The notes under the pieces: generated by a model
The model's database searches: none
Told to the model about the DNA's origin: nothing
What the model saw: only the letters and a program-made list of their open reading frames with translations
Assembly (NCBI GenBank): GCA_016927325.1
Contig: JAFGMY010000111.1
Span: 1-32,880, forward strand
Direction of reading: 5' to 3'
Length of the DNA: 32,880 nucleotides
DNA from: Actinomycetota bacterium
GTDB taxonomy: Bacteria; Actinomycetota; Geothermincolia; Fen-727; Anoxymicrobiaceae
Made by a program: the position numbers and the translations under genes
Part shown: piece by piece, positions 1 to 7,887 of the stretch
Layout: the number at the start of each line of letters is the position of its first letter
Position numbering within the stretch: position 1 is the first letter of the stretch

Positions 1-2265
1 CTCTTTAGCCTGCTTAAGTTCCCTTTCGGCCTTCTTTCTTTCGGTGATATCACGGGAAATTCCCAGCACGCCGGCGAGGCGGCCTTCCACTTCCTTTAAG
101 CCGTTGATTCTAACCTCATTCCAGATCGTGGAACCGTCCTTGCGGTAAAACTCGAGTTCAACCGTCCAGAACGTCTCCAAGTCGCTTGACCCTCCAACGT
201 CATTCTGGATCGCCTGGGCGAAAGCTCTCGTTAGAGCGCGCAGAGATAAGGGGGTTAATACTTCATTCAGGGGCATCGACCTTACTTCATCAGGTGTAAA
301 CCCGGTATTCATCTCAATCGAAGGACTTATGTAATTGAAATTGAGATCCATGCCCATGGTCCAGATTACGTCGGTAACGTTTTCCGCGAGCAGCCGGTGC
401 TTCTCCTCACTTACGCGCAAAGCCTCCGCCATCCTGTACTCGCCGATCGTCCGTTCAACCTGCTTGGTAAGGACATCAAGGATGTTCCTCAATTCTCTCG
501 GTATACTCTCGAGTGTTCTGGAAACAACTCCTATCGACCCGACAATGTCACCGGTTTCGCTGACCATCGGGATAATTCCAATAGACTTTACGTCTTCCTC
601 TTTTGAGAGTTCCCTCAACGGCGACGAAAGCTCGGCCTGTCCCGCAAACAACTGCATTCCGCTTCTAATCGCTTTTCCCTCGTATACGCCGGGATCGATA
701 TGGTTTACAGCCCACACATATGATTTGGATATCCCTGAATGTCGTTCAAAATCAAACTTCCTTCTGGATTTTCCTGAAATGCTTATAAAGCCGCCTTCGA
801 AACCTATCGCTTTTAATATGACTTTTAAAGCGGTGTCCAGAATATCATCCAGCCCTACATCTCCCACCACGCTCAAAGCAAGGTCCCTCTGCGCTTCAAT
901 GAACTTTTCCGTCCTCTTGATACCGCTGATATCCCTCGCGATTACCCATACACCGAAAGGCTCGCCATCTTCATCGTTCGCAAGCCATGCCTTGAGACTG
1001 ATCGGCAACCTGGTACCGTCTTTTCTGGTGTAGTCGGCTTCCATTTCTCCGCTGTTGCCTTTCTGAAACAACTGCGTGTAAATATTATCAAGGTCGATAT
1101 CCGCTTTCATTTTCGGCATGATCTTCTCAACGGGTATTCCTTCTATCTCTTTCATCTTATAGCCGACCATGCCGAGAAAAGCTTCGTTAGCCTCAATAAT
1201 CCGGCCTTCCATGTCCACGAGCAGAATACCATCCATGCTGGAGTGGTAGAGGCTTCTGTATTTTTCTTCGCTCCTTACCAGGACATTCTCGATCTTCTTC
1301 CGGTGGTTCACATCCCTGGAAACGCCTATCGCGCCCACAGGTGCACCGTCAATGTCCCTCAAGAACTTCAGCTTCATTTCAATCCAGGTCGTGCGTCCGT
1401 CCTTGCGGTACATCTCTATCTCTACCATCCAGGTCTTGTCGTTCCAGTTATATCCCCTCTTTTCATCTTCGGCTATCTGATCGAGGACATCGTTGATCTT
1501 CTCCAGGGATTCGGAAGTCACCAGATTTACGGGTTCCAGGCCCAGCGTTTCCTCCACCGAAAAACCGGTAAGCTTTTCAATTGAAGGAGAAAGATATACG
1601 GCTTCCATATTATTATCGATTACCCAGATCACGTCATCGATATTGTTCATGATCATTTCATGTTTCGATCTGCTTTCTTCCAGCGCTTTCTTAAGTCCGG
1701 CGTTACGGATGAACTGCGCCATCTGCGCCACCAGCAGCTCAATATCGACAAGTGATTCACCCGGAATATCCTTCCCCGAACGGGAAGACAGCAAAACGCA
1801 CCCCGCCCTCATGCTTTCATCGTAGAAAGGTACGAATACAACGCTCAAGAGGTCTTCAACGTTTTCCATATCACCGAGCGGGTAAGGCACTTCCTTCGAT
1901 CCTGTAAATAAAAACGGTGCGTCGTTTTGTTCGCAGAACTCAAAAAGACCGTCAATGCGAGCGTTAAAGCTGTTTTCAAACAGCGTGGAGTGGTTGGAAC
2001 TGTAAAATGAAGAGAAAGCTCCACAACCGTTATCCCTGACGCTCAGGAGCGCGCACTCAAGGCCGGAAAGGTCCTGAAGAATCCTTATCGTAAGTTCAAT
2101 AAGTTCAGTCAGGCTGCAGTCCTGTAATATCCGCCGGGATATTTCACTCTTGCCTGAAAGGAATAGCTCGATCGAGTTGAGTGTTTTCGGGATTTCTTCG
2201 TCTGGTTCCGGGCATTCCTGTTTCAAATCTTCAAATTTACCGGGCTTCTCTTCTCCCTTTTTCAC
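1..2265 (-). CDS. Multi-domain PAS/GAF sensor protein, C-terminus beyond the window
   Basis: An open minus-strand frame runs from a GTG at 2265 to the left edge (755 codons, no stop). AGGGGA lies about 9 nt before the GTG, and an in-frame stop at 2353-2355 limits any longer start. Reading the frame gives a GAF-like module at about residues 45-190, PAS at about 205-330, PAS at about 332-455, a second GAF-like module at about 457-610 and PAS at about 620-745. Each PAS segment has the usual sensory-box wording (for example DVIWVID, DGILLVDMEGRIIEANEAF) and ends in a PAC-like stretch such as ISRDITERKKAERELKQAKE. The output domain (histidine kinase, GGDEF/EAL or other) is outside the window, so its activity cannot be named. 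No membrane segment is visible, so it is probably cytoplasmic. It lies downstream of thiD on the same strand but about 200 bp away, so it is probably a separate unit. Confidence 0.85.
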   Translation of the reverse strand, partial: MKKGEEKPGKFEDLKQECPEPDEEIPKTLNSIELFLSGKSEISRRILQDCSLTELIELTIRILQDLSGLECALLSVRDNGCGAFSSFYSSNHSTLFENSFNARIDGLFEFCEQNDAPFLFTGSKEVPYPLGDMENVEDLLSVVFVPFYDESMRAGCVLLSSRSGKDIPGESLVDIELLVAQMAQFIRNAGLKKALEESRSKHEMIMNNIDDVIWVIDNNMEAVYLSPSIEKLTGFSVEETLGLEPVNLVTSESLEKINDVLDQIAEDEKRGYNWNDKTWMVEIEMYRKDGRTTWIEMKLKFLRDIDGAPVGAIGVSRDVNHRKKIENVLVRSEEKYRSLYHSSMDGILLVDMEGRIIEANEAFLGMVGYKMKEIEGIPVEKIMPKMKADIDLDNIYTQLFQKGNSGEMEADYTRKDGTRLPISLKAWLANDEDGEPFGVWVIARDISGIKRTEKFIEAQRDLALSVVGDVGLDDILDTALKVILKAIGFEGGFISISGKSRRKFDFERHSGISKSYVWAVNHIDPGVYEGKAIRSGMQLFAGQAELSSPLRELSKEEDVKSIGIIPMVSETGDIVGSIGVVSRTLESIPRELRNILDVLTKQVERTIGEYRMAEALRVSEEKHRLLAENVTDVIWTMGMDLNFNYISPSIEMNTGFTPDEVRSMPLNEVLTPLSLRALTRAFAQAIQNDVGGSSDLETFWTVELEFYRKDGSTIWNEVRINGLKEVEGRLAGVLGISRDITERKKAERELKQAKE

Positions 2266-2351
2266 TATAAAGTTTCCCCTGGCGATTGCGCACTTCGCTT
2301 CTGTCCGGTTTTCTGCCGCTAAGAAAACAGCCGGAACTGTATGATATAACC

Positions 2352-2380
2352 ATTATATGTATCGGCAACTCTGCATCAGG
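2352..2380 (-). promoter_or_regulatory. Possible promoter of the PAS/GAF gene
   Basis: A perfect TATAAT (plus-strand attata at 2352-2357) lies about 85 nt before the GTG start. The matching -35 region, CCTGAT at 2375-2380 with a 17-bp spacer, is poor. Only the -10 element supports this call. Confidence 0.25.
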
Positions 2381-2472
2381 GGTATAGTGTGCAGACATTT
2401 GGGGGATGGGATTCTAATACCAATGCCTGATGAAAACGCGGCATTTTTTCATAAAACAGGATAATTTCAGTG

Positions 2473-3297
2473 TCAATCGGGAAAAACGGCGGTATTAGCG
2501 CATTTCGAGCCTTTCCCGATACGAACAGCGTTCCCGATTGCGGACCGCACAGTTTCCAGCCCGAGTCTAACCGCAACCCGCAACTCTTTCCCCAGTGCGA
2601 GATAAGCGGCGATCGAAGAGGAAAGCACGCACCCCGTACCGTGAACACTCAAGCCGTCACGCCATGCAGCCTTAAACCTGATGACGTTCTCACCATCGTA
2701 ATAAATATCGAGCGCGCTGATTTCATCTTCACCCTCATGCCTGAACCCTGTTATCAGGACAGCGTTGGCCCCCGTTTCGACAATCCCGAGTGATGCCTCC
2801 TCCATTTCACCCGGAGTGCTTACCGAAAAACCCCACACCTCGGAAACCTCATCGATATTCGGGGTCACAATTGATGCGTACGGTACCAGTGACCCGAGAA
2901 GAAAATCCGCGCAGCCGGAACCATCGAGATCGCCACCCGCCGCGCTCTTCAACACCGGGTCGACGACAACCGGCCCATCATAACGGTCTCTCAACACCTT
3001 GAAAAAACCGTCATCCGAAAACGCGTTTCCCAGGGCTCCGACTTTTACGGCATCAGGCCTGCAGTCGTCGAGCAAAACCTCCAGTTGCCGGCGTACTGCT
3101 TCACCCCCCGGATCGAACCGTCCTTCCATTCCCTTTGTGTTCTGAAACGTCAGTGTAGTCGCTATTCCCATTCCGTAGACCCCTATGTTTTCAAACGCCC
3201 TGACATCGGCCAGTATACCGGCGCCGCCGCAAGGGTCGAGTCCGGCAATCGACAGTGCTTTCCTGGGACGGTTCTTATGATCCTGTTCAGACACCAT
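2473..3297 (-). CDS. thiD: Hydroxymethylpyrimidine/phosphomethylpyrimidine kinase ThiD
   Basis: This 274-aa protein belongs to the ribokinase-like ThiD family, which phosphorylates HMP and HMP-P to HMP-PP, the pyrimidine half of thiamine, in the cytoplasm. Visible family marks are SIAGLDPCGGAGI at residues 16-28 (normally AGSDSSGGAGI), VVVDPVLKSAAGG near 110-122, TPNIDEV near 145-151 and the anion-hole motif GTGC at 220-223, whose Cys is the expected catalytic residue. The length is normal. The ATG at 3297 sits 4 nt after the thiL stop, with GGAG inside the end of thiL as ribosome site. It is the last gene of the riboswitch-controlled thi operon. The substrate loop (DPC for the usual DSS) is slightly divergent, but the operon context makes ThiD the best call. 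Confidence 0.93.
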   Translation of the reverse strand: MVSEQDHKNRPRKALSIAGLDPCGGAGILADVRAFENIGVYGMGIATTLTFQNTKGMEGRFDPGGEAVRRQLEVLLDDCRPDAVKVGALGNAFSDDGFFKVLRDRYDGPVVVDPVLKSAAGGDLDGSGCADFLLGSLVPYASIVTPNIDEVSEVWGFSVSTPGEMEEASLGIVETGANAVLITGFRHEGEDEISALDIYYDGENVIRFKAAWRDGLSVHGTGCVLSSSIAAYLALGKELRVAVRLGLETVRSAIGNAVRIGKGSKCANTAVFPD

Positions 3298-3301
3298 TCA
3301 T

Positions 3302-4288
3302 CTACTCCATGAAATGCTCGAAACCGTTGCCGGCCGGGTCAATAACCTCACCGGCCCCGCTCAATATCCGAACACCTGAATCGACCGGTTTCATTTCCCC
3401 GACTTTCGTCGCCCTCACACCGTTCGATGAGAGCACTTTCAAGGCATCCCCGAAGCGGTCGGGTGAAGCGGTGAAAACAAGCTCGTAATCCTCACCACCC
3501 GAAAGCGCCCATGCCAGCGGGTCGACATCTCTGCTCTCCGCAAGCCTTTCCAGCTCTTCGCTTAAAGGCAGATAGGCCGACTCTATAATGCAGCCGAGTC
3601 TGCTCATCTCGCAGATATGACCGACATCGGTGATAAGCCCGTCACTCAGATCCTCCATCGCGCTCACTCCGGCGGCTGAAAGGAGCCTGCCTTCCGTCAC
3701 GCGCGGCTTCGGCCTCAAGTGCGCGTTCTCAAGCCGGGGGTACTCCGAAGCAGGTCCGGCCCGGGGGGTCTGCAATACAGAAAGCCCCCCGGCCGAATCA
3801 CCCAGGGTACCCGTAACCCCTATCAAATCACCGCTTTTCGCCCCGCCTCTCAGTACCGGACCGCCCTCCGGCGGCGTGCCCGCGACCGCCACCGTAAGCA
3901 GCAACCCCGCGGGCGATCTGCATACATCTCCCCCTATGAGCTCACAGCCGCAGGCGTCCAGGGATTCGAGCACTCCTTCGATTAGAGAGCGGACTCCCTC
4001 GGGTGAAGGGGGGCTGGAAAATCCGCAAGAGACCATTGCGCATTCCGGGGCGCCTCCCATGGCCGCTATATCGCTTATCGCGGCTGATACCGCTTTCCAG
4101 CCGACGTCCCGCAGATCGAAATAGTCCAGGCTGAAATGTGTTCCCTCGTAGAATGAATCGATGGTCAGCAGCGAGGTGTCCGAATTAAAGCGGAACAGAG
4201 CCGCATCGTCTCCGATCGGCACCTCGACTTTCGCGCTCCGGCTTCCTACCTTATTCTTAATAAAGGCCAGAATCTCCGATTCATTCAC
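3302..4288 (-). CDS. thiL: Thiamine-monophosphate kinase ThiL
   Basis: This 328-aa protein is of the PurM/ThiL type and uses ATP to turn thiamine phosphate into thiamine diphosphate, the last step of the pathway. Hallmarks are IGDDAAL at residues 25-31, TIDSFYEGTHF at 42-52, SDIAAMGG at 72-79, a GGDV metal/nucleotide loop near 118, LIGVTGTLGDSAGGL in the middle, and MEDLSDGLITDVGHI in the C-terminal half. The start is a GTG at 4288 with GGGGGTGA upstream. A nearby ATG (4284-4282) is out of frame. It is separated from thiC by 25 bp and followed almost directly by thiD, so all are expected on one transcript. The length and motifs are normal. Confidence 0.95.
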   Translation of the reverse strand: MNESEILAFIKNKVGSRSAKVEVPIGDDAALFRFNSDTSLLTIDSFYEGTHFSLDYFDLRDVGWKAVSAAISDIAAMGGAPECAMVSCGFSSPPSPEGVRSLIEGVLESLDACGCELIGGDVCRSPAGLLLTVAVAGTPPEGGPVLRGGAKSGDLIGVTGTLGDSAGGLSVLQTPRAGPASEYPRLENAHLRPKPRVTEGRLLSAAGVSAMEDLSDGLITDVGHICEMSRLGCIIESAYLPLSEELERLAESRDVDPLAWALSGGEDYELVFTASPDRFGDALKVLSSNGVRATKVGEMKPVDSGVRILSGAGEVIDPAGNGFEHFME

Positions 4289-4313
4289 TGGAACTCACCC
4301 CCGGATCAGTTCC

Positions 4314-5621
4314 TCAACAACTCTCCAGATCGGATTTCAAGTAGCTGGATATAAACTTCATGGCGCAGAATTCACCGCACATGGTACACCCGGTTTCGTC
4401 CACTTTGCACCCGGACATGATTTTCCGGGTTTTTTCCGGATCGATAGACAGCTCAATCTGTTCTTTCCAGTCAAGCGCTTTGCGCGCAACGGACATACGG
4501 TTGTCCCACTCCATAAAGAATCCGGGATTTTTTGCGATATCCCCGGCGTGGGCGGCTATCCTGGTGACGATTACGCCATCCTTGACGTCTTCCACATCAG
4601 GAAGGCCCAGATGCTCCCGCGGTGTTACGTAGCAAAGAAAATCCGCTCCCGCCGCCGCGGCGACCGAACCACCTATGCTTGCTACGATATGATCGTAACC
4701 CGGGGCGACGTCGGTAACCAGAGGTCCCAACACATAGAAGGGTGCACCTCCACATATCTCCTTCGCCAGCTCCACATTCAGCCGGACCTGATCGACCGGA
4801 ACATGACCCGGGCCCTCCACCATCACCTGGACACCTGCTTCCCTGCACCTGCCCACGAGCCTGCCAAGGGTTATCAGCTCCTGGATTTGAGCGGAATCAG
4901 TGGCGTCATTCACCGCTCCCGGGCGGAAACCATCCCCAAGGCTCAGCGTCAACTCGTAACGCCTCGCGATATCAAGGAGCCTGTCGAACTCGGCGTAAAG
5001 CGGATTCTCCCTGTCATTGAACAGTATCCAACCGGCGAGAAAAGCCCCGCCCCGGCTCACGATGTCCGCTATTCGGCCTTGCGATTCGAGCGACTCGAGA
5101 GCGCTTGAAGTGACACCGCAGTGCACCGTAACAAAATCGACCCCGTCACGCGCATGCCTTTCGATGGCTTCAAACATATCGTCGGACTTCATCTGTACAA
5201 TGCTTCCGTAACGGTCCATCGACTCTATGGCGGCCTGATAAACCGGGACCGTTCCCACCGGCACGGCGGAGTTTCCTATGATCTTTTTTCGTACACCGTC
5301 TATATCTCCGCCGGTCGAAAGGTCCATTATTGCATCCGTACCGGCCTTGACCGCCGATTCGAGCTTGGCGAGTTCGTACTTAACATCAGCCCTGTCCTGC
5401 GAGGTACCGATATTGGCGTTGACTTTTGTCTTCAGCCCTTTCCCGATAACGCATGGTTTCTCGATATCGCGTCCCGAGTTCAATGTAAAAATAATTTTTC
5501 CGCCGACGATCCCGTCCGCGACCTCCTCGATGCCAAGCGGCTCTCCCTCGATTGCCTTTTCCAGCGCGCGAGGGATATCGCCCTTCTTGAGTCTTTCTAT
5601 TAATGTCGATTTCTCAATCAT
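4314..5621 (-). CDS. thiC: Phosphomethylpyrimidine synthase ThiC
   Basis: ThiC is a radical SAM enzyme that rearranges aminoimidazole ribotide (AIR) into HMP-P. The 435-aa protein has the length of the short ThiC form common in anaerobes and archaea. Recognisable blocks include GTVPVYQA, DFVTVHCGVT, SRGGAFLAGW, LGDGFRPGAVNDATD, EGPGHVPVDQ and PFYVLGPLVTDVAPGYDHI. The C-terminal cluster motif is CTMCGEFC (Cys412, 415, 419), spaced CX2CX3C instead of the CX2CX4C of E. coli and B. subtilis ThiC. I believe this shorter spacing is usual in the short form but could not check it. The ATG follows GGAGGAGCTTTAA. The thi neighbours argue against the paralogous benzimidazole synthase BzaF. Confidence 0.95.
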   Translation of the reverse strand: MIEKSTLIERLKKGDIPRALEKAIEGEPLGIEEVADGIVGGKIIFTLNSGRDIEKPCVIGKGLKTKVNANIGTSQDRADVKYELAKLESAVKAGTDAIMDLSTGGDIDGVRKKIIGNSAVPVGTVPVYQAAIESMDRYGSIVQMKSDDMFEAIERHARDGVDFVTVHCGVTSSALESLESQGRIADIVSRGGAFLAGWILFNDRENPLYAEFDRLLDIARRYELTLSLGDGFRPGAVNDATDSAQIQELITLGRLVGRCREAGVQVMVEGPGHVPVDQVRLNVELAKEICGGAPFYVLGPLVTDVAPGYDHIVASIGGSVAAAAGADFLCYVTPREHLGLPDVEDVKDGVIVTRIAAHAGDIAKNPGFFMEWDNRMSVARKALDWKEQIELSIDPEKTRKIMSGCKVDETGCTMCGEFCAMKFISSYLKSDLESC

Positions 5622-5637
5622 TTAAAGCTCCTCCGGC

Positions 5638-6297
5638 TCAGCAACCGGTATCTTCCGGTTTGCCGCCTATTGCCTTGAGTAACAAAACAGCCGATTCAAG
5701 TGGATCAACAGAACCGCTGACCGCCGAAGAAACAGCGACCCCGGCGGCACCTGTTTTCATTACATCCGTCACCGTATCCCTGTCGATGCCGCCGACAGCT
5801 ATGACCGGCGCCAATCGGGCACGGCAGTACTCCGAAACACCGGCGACGCCGATCGGCTCTCCCGCATCGCTCTTGGTAGGGCTCTTGCAGACCGGACCGA
5901 TGCCCAGATAATCCGCACCCAGTTTCACCGCCTCGGCGGCGTCCTTCCTTGTTTCCGGTGAATACCCAATGATAGCGTCCCCGGGCAGAACGTCGCGAGC
6001 GTCCTTTACGCTGATGTCGTCCACCCCGAGGTGTATTCCGGAAGACCCGACGATCAAGGCGATATCAACCCTGTCGTTCACGAAAAACAGGGCGTCCCTG
6101 GAATCGCACATCTCTTTTATTTCCCGCGCAATAGACGCGTAACTCCTGTCGTCCAGGGACTTGTCGCGCAGCTGTATCGATCTGCACCCCGCTTCCAGCG
6201 CGGCGGCCGCGATATCCGCATGGTTGCCGGAGCCACCTGAAGTAATGATCACAAGCCTCATCAACTCCAGCCATCCGGCCCTTCGCCGCCCGTTCAC
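5638..6297 (-). CDS. thiE: Thiamine-phosphate synthase ThiE
   Basis: ThiE joins HMP-PP and the thiazole phosphate to make thiamine phosphate. The TIM-barrel signature is clear: SIQLRDKSLDD, FFVNDRVDIAL, GIHLGVDD, IIGYSPET, DYLGIGPVCKSPTKSDAG and VIAVGGID, followed by a GAAGVAVSSA phosphate-binding loop. The start is uncertain. The frame is open from a TTG at 6303. A GTG at 6297 has AAGGG 9 nt upstream and is chosen here (219 aa). An ATG at 6261 gives a protein starting MRLVIITSGG, closest to typical ThiE N-termini, but its GGAG is only 3 nt away. It ends 16 bp before thiC and follows thi4 by 58 bp within the operon. Confidence 0.92.
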   Translation of the reverse strand: MNGRRRAGWLELMRLVIITSGGSGNHADIAAAALEAGCRSIQLRDKSLDDRSYASIAREIKEMCDSRDALFFVNDRVDIALIVGSSGIHLGVDDISVKDARDVLPGDAIIGYSPETRKDAAEAVKLGADYLGIGPVCKSPTKSDAGEPIGVAGVSEYCRARLAPVIAVGGIDRDTVTDVMKTGAAGVAVSSAVSGSVDPLESAVLLLKAIGGKPEDTGC

Positions 6298-6355
6298 AGG
6301 CAAACACCCTTCATTTCAATACGTGCATGAGTCATATTACTGTCACCAGATCCCG

Positions 6356-7150
6356 TTAGTTTCCCTGGCTCTCTTTCACGATCCCGGCCGCCAGTTCCGC
6401 CGCTTTCCGGCCCGACAAAAGCATGCCCCCGAAGATAGCTCCCATCCTCGGCGAACCGTACACCGCGTTCGCGGCCATTCCACAAACCAGAAGGCCTTTA
6501 TGAATTTCCTTGGTGTTTTCCACTATCTCCCTTTCCCCCATCTCCGCCCACATCGATTTCTCGCCGATTACTTCCCCGGTTTCCGTGTTGATCTGGGGAC
6601 CCGGCTGCTTTCTCTGAAGCGTCCTGGCGATACTTGTTTCATGGCCGGTCGCGTCAATCACGACTTTTGCCTCGAGCGCCAGAGGATCGACGTGCAAACC
6701 TGCCGCTTCAACCGCGCCCCAGTTGATTACCACGCCAGCCACCCTGTCTTCTTCCCGGATAACGACGTCCTCCACAGTCATCCCTATCCAGATCCGGGAT
6801 CCGGCATCCACTGCGGAAGCCACGCTTTTTGCCACAAACTCTACCGAACTGCCGATGTAGTAGCCGCCGCGCGGTCTCATATTCACACCGTACTCCCTGG
6901 GAATATCAACCGCTTCCTCCTGGACCATTATCCGCGGGAACAGCATCCCCCCACCCCACATTCCACCTCCGACATGCAGTTTCTTCTCAAAAACGACCAC
7001 TTTCAACCCCTTGCGCGCCGCGTAGTAAGCACAAGTGATACCCGACGGACCTCCTCCAATCACAGCGACGTCCATCTGTAAAGATCCTGTGAACTCCTCA
7101 GTGAAATCCTCAATGATTCCCCTCGTAATATCGATTTCAGACAAAGGCAT
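6356..7150 (-). CDS. thi4: Sulfide-dependent ADP-thiazole synthase (Thi4 family, His type)
   Basis: Thi4 makes the ADP-thiazole precursor of thiamine from NAD and glycine. The 264-aa protein has the FAD/NAD-binding start VIGGGPSGITCAYYAA (residues 30-45), the family block GGGMWGGGMLFPRI (61-74) and a GMAANAVYG...MGAIFGGMLLSG C-terminus. In yeast Thi4 a Cys serves as the sulfur donor and is used up. Here the matching stretch reads NWGAVEAAGLHVDPL with His153, as in methanogen enzymes that use free sulfide and turn over many times. This implies an anaerobic, sulfide-containing setting and explains the lack of thiG, thiS and thiH nearby. AAAAGGAGAGAGAA precedes the ATG. It is the first gene of the operon, directly behind the riboswitch. 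Family members are sometimes annotated as ribose 1,5-bisphosphate isomerase; the thi context supports Thi4. Confidence 0.93.
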   Translation of the reverse strand: MPLSEIDITRGIIEDFTEEFTGSLQMDVAVIGGGPSGITCAYYAARKGLKVVVFEKKLHVGGGMWGGGMLFPRIMVQEEAVDIPREYGVNMRPRGGYYIGSSVEFVAKSVASAVDAGSRIWIGMTVEDVVIREEDRVAGVVINWGAVEAAGLHVDPLALEAKVVIDATGHETSIARTLQRKQPGPQINTETGEVIGEKSMWAEMGEREIVENTKEIHKGLLVCGMAANAVYGSPRMGAIFGGMLLSGRKAAELAAGIVKESQGN

Positions 7151-7172
7151 TTCTCTCTCTCCTTTTCAAATA

Positions 7173-7199
7173 AAAAAGCCGCGCCACCGAAAGGCACGG
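7173..7199 (-). terminator. Riboswitch-linked intrinsic terminator before thi4
   Basis: On the minus strand CCGTGCC, loop TTTCGGT and GGCGCGG form a 7-bp stem with one G-U pair, directly followed by CTTTTTT. It lies between the TPP aptamer and the thi4 ribosome site. The arrangement fits TPP-induced transcription termination; the competing antiterminator was not resolved by eye. Confidence 0.8.
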
Positions 7200-7223
7200 A
7201 TTTTGCTAAAACCCTTACATTCC

Positions 7224-7306
7224 CTACGCTAGCATTACCTAACAGGTTCAACCGGTCGGCGGGTTCCGCCCGCCCTCTCAGTCTGCATTACAAACTCCCG
7301 GCGTAG
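7224..7306 (-). promoter_or_regulatory. TPP riboswitch aptamer (THI element)
   Basis: The minus strand carries the THI-box hallmarks in order: an ACTGAGAGGG segment, a P3 hairpin GGCGGG/CCCGCC, then TTGAACCTGTTAGGTAATG and GCGTAGGGA. The P1 helix is a perfect 6-bp pairing of CTACGC (7301-7306) with GCGTAG (7224-7229). It lies upstream of thi4 and should repress the whole thi operon when TPP is plentiful. Confidence 0.97.
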
Positions 7307-7324
7307 AGCCTATATTTTTTTACC

Positions 7325-7354
7325 ATTATATTTTAACAGGAATGCTCAGGACAA
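7325..7354 (-). promoter_or_regulatory. Promoter of the thi operon
   Basis: TTGTCC (7349-7354) and a perfect TATAAT (7325-7330) are separated by 18 bp on the minus strand. The expected start near 7317 is about 10 nt before the P1 helix of the riboswitch. Confidence 0.75.
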
Positions 7355-7419
7355 ATAAAAACTGGCGACCCTCTGTGTTATATTAAAATGCGAACGCTAT
7401 ATCGGAAGAGGTGATCCAA

Positions 7420-7869
7420 TTGATCGATAACGAAAAAAACAACCCGGACAGGGAAGACGGGGAGAAGAATGAGAAGAAGCAAAGTTCATCCAGACTCTGG
7501 ACTCCCAACAGCGATCCAAGGGAAGCGTACCCCGGGAGCGGCAAGCCGGCGGAAGATGATTTGATATCCGGGGAAGAAGAAATATCCGAGGATGAACTCA
7601 GGAAGAAGATTGAGGAAGCGCTCGAGAAAGTAACGGTCGCGGATATCGTGCTGGACTTCATCATCTCGATGGCCAGCCTCGCCTACCAGCGAATGGGCAT
7701 ACCCAGGGAAGTGAATGAGAAGTTCCGCGATATGGACCAGGCCAGGATGGCCATTGACTGCATTGACGCGTTGCTGGCATCGCTGAAGGGGAAGATTCAA
7801 GACGATACACTCGAACCGCTTACCGGTACCCTTGACAACCTCAAAGTAAACTTCGTCAAGGAGTCTTAG
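7420..7869 (+). CDS. DUF1844 domain protein
   Basis: The 149-aa product has a highly charged, probably disordered N-terminal third, an acidic helix around residues 50-70, then a helical C-terminal domain. That domain (from VADIVLDFIISMASLAYQRM through ARMAIDCIDALLASLKGKIQ to LDNLKVNFVKES) matches the layout of DUF1844 proteins: a hydrophobic helix, a QARMAID-type helix and a final LDNLKV-type helix. The TTG at 7420 is chosen because AGAGGTGATCC, close to a full anti-SD complement, ends 2 nt before it. An in-frame GTG at 7411 lies inside that ribosome site. The family function is unknown to me. It is followed after 18 bp by the Clp ATPase, so the two are probably co-transcribed. No signal peptide is seen. 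Confidence 0.8.
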   Translation: MIDNEKNNPDREDGEKNEKKQSSSRLWTPNSDPREAYPGSGKPAEDDLISGEEEISEDELRKKIEEALEKVTVADIVLDFIISMASLAYQRMGIPREVNEKFRDMDQARMAIDCIDALLASLKGKIQDDTLEPLTGTLDNLKVNFVKES

Positions 7870-7887
7870 CCCGGAAACGGAGTCGCC

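Noticed and set aside
335-2344. Several plus-strand open frames of 64-232 codons
   Set aside because: They lie opposite the continuous PAS/GAF frame, have no ribosome sites or recognisable domains, and are antisense shadows.
4362-4388. ThiC cluster spacing CX2CX3C taken as a defect
   Set aside because: The motif region is otherwise intact, and I believe short anaerobic ThiC proteins commonly have this spacing, so it is a variant and not damage.
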